Origin: Caldifarciminota bacterium
GTDB lineage: Bacteria; WOR-3; Hydrothermia; UBA1063; CAJXJZ01
NCBI GenBank assembly: GCA_027073945.1
Contig: JALTEL010000183.1
Coordinates: 1 to 9,491, forward strand
Length of the DNA stretch: 9,491 nt
Reading direction: 5' to 3'
Within the stretch, counting starts at the first letter, position 1. Every line of letters begins with the position of its first letter. The notes beneath the pieces were generated by a model. It searched no databases, had not been told where the DNA came from, and saw nothing but the letters and a program-made list of their open reading frames with translations. Positions 1 to 6,497 of the stretch are shown here, one piece after another. The translations under genes and the position numbers were made by a program.

Positions 1-2
1 AT

Positions 3-31
3 ATTTTATTGTAAAACGTTCGCACTGTCAA
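3..31 (-). promoter_or_regulatory. Sigma70-type promoter reading out of the left edge
   Basis: On the minus strand there is a perfect -35 hexamer TTGACA (31-26), a 17-base spacer, and TAAAAT (8-3), which matches TATAAT at 5 of 6 positions. Transcription would start just outside the window and run leftward. The site lies about 60 bases downstream of the stop codon of the minus-strand phospholipase D gene, so it would serve an unseen next gene rather than that one. The rest of 1-92 shows no credible ORF and no clear terminator hairpin. The hexamers and spacing are seen directly; promoter activity is inferred. Confidence 0.6.
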
Positions 32-92
32 GTTTCTGATTTGCACTTTATTATTTTTATCGTGTATTTTGTAAAATGCCTTGAGCTTTCAC

Positions 93-3020
93 TCAGTCCT
101 TATTGCTCAATTTGACAACGGGAATCGGCTCTTTTCTATCGGATAATTTTATGAAATACACACCCGGGTGGACCTGCCTTTTGTTTTTATTCCTCCCGTC
201 CCAGAGGTGCGATAAAAGTTTTTTTGTTATCCTTCTGCCCTGTGCATCGTATATCACGGCGGAGGCGGCATTAAAGTATAAGACACTGTAAAAAGGATTG
301 GGCCAGACCATAGATTTTCCGATTTTTACATTGTATGTGGTAAGTTGCTCGGCAGGTTGATGGAATCTTGAATAATCATACATTTCATCAAATTCATGCA
401 GATAGGAGAGTGCTATTGCTCTGTTTTTTATAATTACAATGTTTTCGTCATTTCTGTTGCATCCGTTGCCTGTCCAGTTCATTGAACCTGTTATCACATA
501 CATAGTATCCAGAACCATGAATTTGTCATGGAGCATTGTGTAGCCCTGGGGTACGGATGCCCAGTATACACTTATTCCGCTGTTTTTTAAGTCATTAAAT
601 ACAGTGTTTAGCCTCACAGGGTCAGCATCTCTGGAATTATTGTCATGCACACCTTTTATCAGAACACCATTCTGATGTGCTGCTAAAAGAGCATCTTTGA
701 GATTGTTATCCGTAAAGCTGAATATGAGATAGGAAATACTGCTTCTGGCATGTTCTACGAGATCTATTATGTATTGAATGGCACTGTCCTGCGGAGAGAA
801 ATACACTGATATGGAATCTCCTTGCAGCACAAATTGATGAGATGAGAGTACATCATGCTTCCTTGTGCCGGTTCTTGCATTTTGAGCATTGGGTGTATCA
901 CCTGTTGAGCCCCACATTTGATTGAATTCCGCTTCGAATGCCCCTGCAATATCCGTGCTTTTTATGGCTATGGAGTTGTCAATATGTCGCTCGTCGGAGG
1001 CATTAAAACTTCCTGTCCACAGGTAATCATTATCTGGATTTCCATCTCTTATATCCCTCACGATAAATTTGTTATGCATTATATGATCGGGTGAATTGTC
1101 GCCTATACCTTCGTTTATCACAGGTATACCTGCATTTATAAGGTCCTGCGTACCCTGTCTTGTTATGTATGTACTGTCCGTTATGATTCTCACTTTAATA
1201 CCCCTGTTATGTGCGGATATCAATGAATCAACAATAGTCTGCTGGAAAATCTCATACATTGATATGTCCAATGAATATGTAGCGTTATGTATAAATTCAC
1301 CCATTTTCTCACCGATATTGTCACCTTCAAAATATACTCTGTACAGATTATCCGTTAGTTGCAAAGATATCTCATTACTGGTTGAGCTATTCCCGACAGC
1401 ATCAGAGGCATGGATGTGGAAGTGCAGTATGGTATCGCTGCCTGAAGCGGGAATGGTAAAGTAATATAAAGAGCTTACCTGGCTATCCGATACTGTGGAA
1501 ATGTAACTTCCAGAAGTACCAAAATAGTAATATACAGAGGCATTACTGATATTAGTTGTATCAGTAATTTTACATCTTACAATAACAGGTTGATTTCGTA
1601 AGAATTGTGAGTAAGTAATATCGGATATGGAAGGGTATGAAGCTCCTGAGTTTGTTTTTAGTGGTATAGCGATGTAATTATAATAACGCATGCCGCCCTG
1701 TTCCTCGGAAGTAGGGAGACTGTATATGATTTTCCCTCCCGATGCAGACGAAAAGCCCGTACCCAAAAAATATAGTGTGTCACCTCTTTCAATGTTTCTG
1801 GGTATCATTATCTCAAAAATACTGTCAGAAAAGCTATCCTGTATATTTTGGCTGTATAGAGGTAATCCCAGAGAATCCCTCATTACAACTTCAGGATATG
1901 ATGTATTTAAATACAGGTAAAAATTGTATTTTCCGACAAGCCCCTCCCTGCACCAGGGAGTTGATGTGGTGTCGTACGGATGAGGGGAGAATAGTGTATA
2001 TATACGCATACCAGAATGAGGTGAAAATTTTATCCCGGTGTAAATGAAAGAATCATTAACAGCGCTGTATAAAGCAATTGACCCGTTACCTGCAATGTAA
2101 GAAGCCGTGGAGTCAATTAAGCCATCCATATGAAAAGTTATATTGTTTTGCGCTGGATTTTTTTGCTCAAGCCAGTTAACAGTATTTAGCATCAAGGCCT
2201 TATGCGAATTTCCTTCTTCGTCCCATCCGTCATATAGATGGTCATGGCTATCTCCTGTACCGTCATCAACAGGACTTGAATCCCCAAGTGCAGCCACTTT
2301 GCCCTGTCCGTACCTTGCTACGGCAAACATTACAGCAGTGTTATCATGTTGAGTGGTTTTGAAAATAATGCCGTGAACTGTATTGTTGTTGGACTCCTCA
2401 AGCGTCATGCCGTCTCCGGAATGATATGCAAGTGCACTAACGATGCCAAACGGGCCGTTTGTTGTGCTATCTTCCGTAATTTCCTGTGTTGTAACGGAAA
2501 AATTGTTGTTAGATTCCCCTGTTATGTTAAAATGAATACCAAACAGATTGCCTGTGCCAAGGTCATTGAAAACTCTTGGAGAATCCCATCCCGAGCTGTT
2601 TCTGTCAGACATATTGTGGTCTGATATCAGGAGCAACCCACCTCCGTTCCTTACAAATGTTATTATTGCCTGTTTCTCTGCGTTTGTAAAGGGATTTTGT
2701 GGCTCCGGTATAACAAACACATCAAAATTCGATAAATCAAGTGCATTTGATTGGTCACCATAAGTTATCGGCGAGTTATGGAGTGTTGCAATGGTATCAT
2801 GCATTTGAGTGTAAATTGCGTATCCGAATGCCGAGAATGCACCGTCCCAGCTACTTTCAGAAGAAGGATTCTGTGGTGACGGATAGGGAAAATCTCTGTC
2901 AACAATCCAATCTGCATTTCCCGCTGTTTCATTCTTTGTATAGTCAAACAGAACTCTGTAAGAAAAACCGGAAGTAATCCAGAAAAGCATAATGATAAAA
3001 CCTATTAATATTTTTCTCAT
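93..3020 (-). CDS. Secreted multidomain phospholipase D/nuclease-family protein with C-terminal sorting domain
   Basis: A 975-residue exported protein. Residues 1-20 are a signal peptide (MRK, hydrophobic core, SGFS). Residues about 21-290 resemble a glutamine-amidotransferase-like/DUF4350-type fold (FVRNGGGLLLISDH, then a GKVAALGDSS stretch). About 295-455 begins like a CBM9/DOMON-type beta domain (FHMDGLIDSTASYIAG). About 460-558 looks Ig/FN3-like. Two phospholipase D domains follow, at about 560-725 and 735-890. Both have complete HxKxxxxD motifs, H649/K651/D656 and H831/K833/D838, each followed by a GSxN element (GSFN, GSMN). The tail from about 900 has WPNPF (906-910), IYDAQGR and GVYFIKL, the pattern of FlgD-like/type IX secretion sorting domains. 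The two HKD motifs predict one active phosphodiesterase site; whether it cuts DNA or phospholipid cannot be told. It is monocistronic, divergent from the amidase operon, with only a weak AAAGATA ribosome site before the ATG. The PLD call is firm; the other domain names are inferred. Confidence 0.9.
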   Translation of the reverse strand: MRKILIGFIIMLFWITSGFSYRVLFDYTKNETAGNADWIVDRDFPYPSPQNPSSESSWDGAFSAFGYAIYTQMHDTIATLHNSPITYGDQSNALDLSNFDVFVIPEPQNPFTNAEKQAIITFVRNGGGLLLISDHNMSDRNSSGWDSPRVFNDLGTGNLFGIHFNITGESNNNFSVTTQEITEDSTTNGPFGIVSALAYHSGDGMTLEESNNNTVHGIIFKTTQHDNTAVMFAVARYGQGKVAALGDSSPVDDGTGDSHDHLYDGWDEEGNSHKALMLNTVNWLEQKNPAQNNITFHMDGLIDSTASYIAGNGSIALYSAVNDSFIYTGIKFSPHSGMRIYTLFSPHPYDTTSTPWCREGLVGKYNFYLYLNTSYPEVVMRDSLGLPLYSQNIQDSFSDSIFEIMIPRNIERGDTLYFLGTGFSSASGGKIIYSLPTSEEQGGMRYYNYIAIPLKTNSGASYPSISDITYSQFLRNQPVIVRCKITDTTNISNASVYYYFGTSGSYISTVSDSQVSSLYYFTIPASGSDTILHFHIHASDAVGNSSTSNEISLQLTDNLYRVYFEGDNIGEKMGEFIHNATYSLDISMYEIFQQTIVDSLISAHNRGIKVRIITDSTYITRQGTQDLINAGIPVINEGIGDNSPDHIMHNKFIVRDIRDGNPDNDYLWTGSFNASDERHIDNSIAIKSTDIAGAFEAEFNQMWGSTGDTPNAQNARTGTRKHDVLSSHQFVLQGDSISVYFSPQDSAIQYIIDLVEHARSSISYLIFSFTDNNLKDALLAAHQNGVLIKGVHDNNSRDADPVRLNTVFNDLKNSGISVYWASVPQGYTMLHDKFMVLDTMYVITGSMNWTGNGCNRNDENIVIIKNRAIALSYLHEFDEMYDYSRFHQPAEQLTTYNVKIGKSMVWPNPFYSVLYFNAASAVIYDAQGRRITKKLLSHLWDGRNKNKRQVHPGVYFIKLSDRKEPIPVVKLSNKD

Positions 3021-3120
3021 TATCTTTTATACAACAATTTTTTTGCCAAAATATACAATTTTAATAAACTTTTGGTTCTAAGTAAGTTATGAAATTTACA
3101 CCATTTTCAATGGATAATTT

Positions 3121-3149
3121 TTTAGACACTATTGAATATCTTCTATAAT
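3121..3149 (+). promoter_or_regulatory. Possible distal promoter of the amidase-nusB-rimO operon
   Basis: TTTAGA (3121-3126, 4 of 6 to TTGACA), a 17-base spacer and a perfect TATAAT (3144-3149). A transcript from here would start near 3156 and carry a leader of about 280 bases through the amidase ATG, including the AAGGAG-preceded basic mini-ORF at 3216-3251. Such matches arise by chance fairly often in AT-rich intergenic DNA, so support is modest. Confidence 0.35.
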
Positions 3150-3399
3150 TCCTTGATGCCCAGTGGATTATGTGTCAATACTCTAAACATATGTTGAAGA
3201 ATGCAAGGAGATAGATTGAATAAAAAAAGGTTATTACGTAAACGCAGATAAAATATTTGCAAGGGCAATGGTAATGCACAGATAAATAATAGCTCACACA
3301 GGCGCATAGTGAAACTTTTATTTTATAGAATTCTTTCATTGATTTTATTTAAAAATAGCCATTATTTTTTGATTGTATGTTTTTTAATATGGCATTTTA

Positions 3400-3428
3400 T
3401 TGAATGTTCATCAAAAGTGTTTTATAAT
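3400..3428 (+). promoter_or_regulatory. Proximal promoter of the amidase operon, predicted leaderless
   Basis: TTGAAT (3400-3405, 4 of 6 to TTGACA), a 17-base spacer and a perfect TATAAT (3423-3428). The expected start point, 7 to 9 bases after the -10 element, falls at 3435-3437, on or just before the A of the amidase ATG at 3437. No Shine-Dalgarno sequence lies between the -10 and the ATG, which agrees with a leaderless mRNA. The hexamers are seen; the start point is inferred. Confidence 0.55.
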
Positions 3429-3436
3429 TTAGTTTC

Positions 3437-5338
3437 ATGTATAAAATTGTCATAGATGCTGGACACGGTGGGGGTGAGGCAGGAGCAGTAGGCCCCACAG
3501 GTCTTAAAGAGAAGGATGTCAATCTCAGGGTGGCCTTGCATCTTAAAGAATTTTTGAAAGATAAAGATTTTGAAGTTTTTATGACACGTGAAAGTGATAC
3601 GAATTTAACGCTTTCAGAAAGAGTACTTTATACGAATAAGATAAATCCCGATATTTTTATATCCATCCATCATAACTCAAATGCACAGCGTAATAACAAT
3701 GTAAACAGGGCAGAGATATATGTTCCGTTCAATGCCGAAGGTCCATGTCTGACTCTCGGGCATTACATAAGAAAGGGCATATCTGATAGTATGCATATTG
3801 ATGGCATAGGTCCGATACCTGCGAAATATACTGTTTTAAACAATCGTATACCAGTATCCGTACTGGTTGAGCCTGCATATATTATAAATCATGAACAGGA
3901 AGCAAAATTGAGGTTAGATGATTACCTGAGGAAAGAAGCAACCGCACTTGGGCAATCAGTTATAGAATTATTCAGAGATGGTGGAGATTTCAGATTTTAT
4001 GCGCAGCAATGTCAGGATTCCGAGTGTTTAATTACATTTAAATCCCCTATTTTTCCTGCAAGCCTCGCGGCTTATCTCGACGGTAAAAAATGGGAGCATA
4101 TAAAACTCACTGATAACAAAATTACCGTTAGACTGCCATCCATATGGAAGAACATAACAATACAGGCATTTACAGAAAGTGGAGTCCGGTTTTTCCCGTT
4201 CAAAAAAGAAAATAAAAAATTCAAAGAAATCTCATCTTTTACTCAGAGTATAAGAGAATTCGGCAATTTGAAATTATTGGAATTACATTTCCTTGACGAA
4301 CTCGGGTGTGCGTCCCCACAGGGTCTTGGAATAGAGGTTGTTGTGAGGGGTGCAACGCTTGTTGCAAAAAGTCCTAAAATCGAGGAGCACGGTAGATTCT
4401 ATGTGCTGGTGAATATGCCATCAACATCTGCGAGGATTGAAATGTCAAATGAAGGCTTTCAGGGTGTTACTGAAATAAGAGCAGTTGAAAAGCTCAGGGG
4501 AGATGAGATTGCCGGAATACTGGTCTTTGGAGACAGCTATGTGGAGAATGCTCTTGTAAAAAGTGGTAATTACTCCACCGTCACGGATAGATTCGGTGTA
4601 TTTAAGATAAAGAATAAGGGCGAATTGAATATTGAAAAAGAAGGATTTGAGAGTTTGAATCTGGATACCGCATCAAAGGAATATCCTGTTATAAAAATGA
4701 AACCTCTTTACAAAGGAAAGTTGTTGCATAAGAAAGTCAGGATTTTTCATACTGAAGAAGATACTTTTGGAGCTTATTTTGCAGACTTTTTGTCTAATCA
4801 GCTTGCCAGAACCGGCATGGATGTTGTGTGCACTGTAGGACACAGAACCCTTTCGGATGATGTAAATTTTGTGAGAGAAATCGAAAAAACAAGGCCGGAT
4901 ATATCATTTAAAATAGAAGATAGTACATCTAATGCAATGAAATATTATTATCGCGATGACATATCATTGTCAATTGCGCAGCATATTATGTACTATTTCA
5001 ACAAAGTTGACATGGATGCCCCGCTTTTACAGGAATGTTCGGAATATTTCATTATACACCCAACATTGCCACGAATTGTGCTGAATGTCAAAGACGCGAA
5101 CCCCTCTCAATTACTCTTCCTGACGTTGCCTGTTGTTTTCGGCCTTATTCATTATTTTACAGGGAGGTCGGTACAGATAAAGGCATTGGGAGATATATCC
5201 CAGGAGTCTTTGTTGATAGACGAAAATGGCTTTTTAATTCCCAGATTTAAAAATAAGTTTTATTTGACAGAGACACAGATACGGAGAGGGGTCTATACTG
5301 TTGATGGCAGATATATGGAGATAAAGAAGAATTTATGA
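3437..5338 (+). CDS. N-acetylmuramoyl-L-alanine amidase (Amidase_3) with C-terminal pseudo-amidase domain
   Basis: The first 180 residues are a zinc amidase of the AmiC/CwlM type, which cuts the bond between MurNAc and L-Ala in peptidoglycan. It has DAGHGG (zinc ligand H10), LKEKDVNL (zinc ligand E25), TRESD and SERV, SIHHN (zinc ligand H78) and catalytic E145 in VLVEP. At 633 residues it is far longer than the catalytic core. Residues 183-295 are an unrecognised beta-rich stretch. About 296-352 and 357-425 look like two carboxypeptidase-regulatory-type beta modules (the second with TDRFGVFKI and EKEGFES). About 432-575 repeats the amidase pattern without its active-site residues. The start is fixed: an in-frame TAA lies at 3425-3427 and no other start codon intervenes. 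There is no signal peptide, which is odd for a wall enzyme. It heads a four-gene operon and overlaps nusB by ATGA. The N-terminal call is secure; the later domains are inferred. Confidence 0.9.
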   Translation: MYKIVIDAGHGGGEAGAVGPTGLKEKDVNLRVALHLKEFLKDKDFEVFMTRESDTNLTLSERVLYTNKINPDIFISIHHNSNAQRNNNVNRAEIYVPFNAEGPCLTLGHYIRKGISDSMHIDGIGPIPAKYTVLNNRIPVSVLVEPAYIINHEQEAKLRLDDYLRKEATALGQSVIELFRDGGDFRFYAQQCQDSECLITFKSPIFPASLAAYLDGKKWEHIKLTDNKITVRLPSIWKNITIQAFTESGVRFFPFKKENKKFKEISSFTQSIREFGNLKLLELHFLDELGCASPQGLGIEVVVRGATLVAKSPKIEEHGRFYVLVNMPSTSARIEMSNEGFQGVTEIRAVEKLRGDEIAGILVFGDSYVENALVKSGNYSTVTDRFGVFKIKNKGELNIEKEGFESLNLDTASKEYPVIKMKPLYKGKLLHKKVRIFHTEEDTFGAYFADFLSNQLARTGMDVVCTVGHRTLSDDVNFVREIEKTRPDISFKIEDSTSNAMKYYYRDDISLSIAQHIMYYFNKVDMDAPLLQECSEYFIIHPTLPRIVLNVKDANPSQLLFLTLPVVFGLIHYFTGRSVQIKALGDISQESLLIDENGFLIPRFKNKFYLTETQIRRGVYTVDGRYMEIKKNL

Positions 5339-5754
5339 ATAGGAAAAGTCGTGAGAATTCGCGTAAAATAGCTCTTTTTGTGCTTTATCAGATGGAGCTT
5401 TTAGGTGAGTGGGAAAACGAGGACATAATTAAAAAAACACTTGATAAGGACAGAACAGGGGAGGTTGATATAAATTTTCTAAAGGAACTTGTACAGGCTG
5501 TTAAGTCCAATAGAGTAGCCATAGATAAGTTAATACAGGAAAATTTAATAGGCTGGGACATCGAGAGATTAAACATTGTGGATAAAACAATACTGCGTAT
5601 AGGAGTGGCTCAACTTATTACAGTCAAAAATATTCCTTATAAAGTGGCAATAAGTGAAAGCGTAAACCTTGCAAAAATTTATTGCGGGGACAAAACTCCA
5701 TCTCTTATAAACGGAGTTCTGGATACAATAGCAAAAAAAATAGGAGTAGTTTAA
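5335..5754 (+). CDS. nusB: Transcription antitermination factor NusB
   Basis: A 139-residue all-helical protein of normal NusB length. NusB binds boxA RNA as a heterodimer with NusE (ribosomal protein uS10) and supports processive rRNA transcription. Recognisable parts are the N-terminal RENSRKIALFVLYQ segment, which corresponds to the conserved Arg/Ala-rich first helix. The central WDIERLNIVDKTILRIGVAQL and the C-terminal IPYKVAISESVNLAKIY and SLINGVLDTIAKKI helices are family hallmarks. The ATG at 5335 overlaps the amidase TGA as ATGA, so translation is probably coupled; only a weak AAGAAGA precedes it. The stop overlaps the next gene's ATG as TAATG. NusB lying among wall, phosphoesterase and RimO genes rather than beside ribH is a lineage-specific arrangement. 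The assignment is firm. Confidence 0.95.
   Translation: MNRKSRENSRKIALFVLYQMELLGEWENEDIIKKTLDKDRTGEVDINFLKELVQAVKSNRVAIDKLIQENLIGWDIERLNIVDKTILRIGVAQLITVKNIPYKVAISESVNLAKIYCGDKTPSLINGVLDTIAKKIGVV
5742..5746 (+). promoter_or_regulatory. Ribosome binding site deciding the phosphoesterase start
   Basis: AGGAG lies 7 bases before the ATG at 5754, inside the end of nusB. It supports that ATG over an in-frame ATG 24 codons upstream at 5682, which would add residues unlike any metallophosphoesterase N-terminus and bury the conserved first strand. Confidence 0.8.
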
Positions 5755-6497
5755 TGAGGTACTTTATTTTTTCTGATGTACATGCAAATATATTTGCACT
5801 GGAAAAAGTTGTGGAGAAGGCAAAAAAAGAAGGCTATGACAAGGCCATTTTTCTTGGCGATATTGTTGGATATGGTACTGACCCGCAGGAGTGCACGATA
5901 ATGGTTAAAAGCACAGCTGATGTTATCATTATGGGTAACCATGACAGAGCGCTTATTGTTGATGAAGAGCTTACATATTTCAATCCTGTTGCAAGAGAAG
6001 CCATTCTGTGGACGAGAAAAAGACTGGAACACACCCCGCAAAAAAAGATTTACAGTGATATGGTACAAAATAACAAATATATAGAGAAAATTGAAGATGG
6101 ATTATATGCATCCCATGCTGCTTTTAAGTCCCCTGAATTCTGGGATTACATCATTGGTGAAGAAGATGCATTCTTTCAGTTTGAAGATACGGATTTTCGT
6201 ATTCTTCTCGTAGGACATACGCATGTGCCTTCCATATTTTCTTATGAATATGGCGAGGTCTCATATTCCTCTACAAGGAGGTTAAAGCTTGAATCCGACA
6301 AAAGATATATTCTCAATCCGGGGGCGGTCGGTCAGCCCAGAGATGGTGACCCGAGGGCATCATTTGCAATACTTGATACAAAGATAGGTTATTTTGAACT
6401 GTTCAGAGTGGAGTATGATGTGCAGGAGGAAGTCAAGCGTATAAAGCAATTCAATTTGCCAGAGACACTTCACATAAGACTGCAGAAAGGTAGATAA
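5754..6497 (+). CDS. Calcineurin-like metallophosphoesterase
   Basis: A 247-residue soluble two-metal phosphoesterase of the Metallophos_2 (YfcE/diadenosine-tetraphosphatase-like) group. All core motifs are present: FSDVHAN (D8, H10), GDIVGYG (D36), GNHD (N62, H63, D64), ASHAA (H121) and GHTH (H155, H157). The NPGAVGQPRDGDPRASFAILD segment and the C-terminal RVEYD...LPETLHIRLQKGR are typical of a widespread bacterial subfamily whose physiological substrate is not settled. Phosphodiester or nucleotide hydrolysis is therefore the safe statement. The start at 5754 overlaps the nusB stop by one base (TAATG) and has a good AGGAG at 7 bases. There is no signal peptide or membrane segment, so it is cytoplasmic. 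It abuts rimO directly. The family call is firm; the substrate is unknown. Confidence 0.92.
   Translation: MRYFIFSDVHANIFALEKVVEKAKKEGYDKAIFLGDIVGYGTDPQECTIMVKSTADVIIMGNHDRALIVDEELTYFNPVAREAILWTRKRLEHTPQKKIYSDMVQNNKYIEKIEDGLYASHAAFKSPEFWDYIIGEEDAFFQFEDTDFRILLVGHTHVPSIFSYEYGEVSYSSTRRLKLESDKRYILNPGAVGQPRDGDPRASFAILDTKIGYFELFRVEYDVQEEVKRIKQFNLPETLHIRLQKGR
6486..6491 (+). promoter_or_regulatory. Ribosome binding site for the TTG start of rimO
   Basis: AAAGGT lies 6 bases before TTG at 6498, at the very end of the phosphoesterase gene. It supports TTG as the start, since no in-frame ATG lies before the conserved TLGCPKN motif that must be near the N-terminus. Confidence 0.6.

Larger units (their letters stand above)
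3021..3436. other. Divergent intergenic region, 416 bases
   Basis: This AT-rich gap separates the minus-strand phospholipase D gene from the plus-strand amidase operon. It holds two candidate plus-strand promoters (3121-3149 and 3400-3428). It also holds a strong AAGGAG at 3205-3210, 5 bases before a TTG at 3216 that opens an 11-codon reading frame rich in Lys and Arg and stopping at 3251. The same frame can start at the ATG at 3201 (16 codons), and a 7-codon ORF runs from 3191 to 3214. A 7-base hairpin with one G-U pair (arms 3244-3250 and 3254-3260) and an AT-only hairpin before a T run (arms 3351-3357 and 3363-3369) are present but weak. A 5-base CCATT/AATGG stem sits at 3101-3113. I find no convincing promoter for the leftward gene, no tRNA and no recognisable riboswitch. 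Confidence 0.6.

Noticed and set aside
66..77. ATTTT-GT-AAAAT palindrome downstream of the phospholipase D stop
   Set aside because: It is a short AT-only palindrome with a 2-base loop, which cannot form a stable terminator.
2..112. Open plus-strand frame entering from the left edge and ending at the TGA at 110-112
   Set aside because: It is short, without recognisable motif, overlaps the end of the phospholipase D gene, and runs against the strong minus-strand promoter.
103..2977. Several plus-strand ORFs of 60-122 codons inside the phospholipase D gene
   Set aside because: They lie antisense to a 975-codon gene with clear domains, have no recognisable motifs, and give Cys- and Ser-rich shadow-like translations.
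3101..3122. CCATT/AATGG stem followed by a T run, resembling a terminator
   Set aside because: The stem is only 5 bases and no plus-strand gene lies upstream for it to terminate.
3351..3370. AAAAATA/TATTTTT hairpin with T run
   Set aside because: It is made only of A-T pairs and would be too weak for an intrinsic terminator; such palindromes are frequent in AT-rich gaps.
5682..5753. N-terminal extension of the phosphoesterase from an upstream ATG
   Set aside because: It lies entirely within nusB. The ATG at 5754 has an AGGAG at the right distance and begins directly with the conserved first strand FIFSDVHAN.
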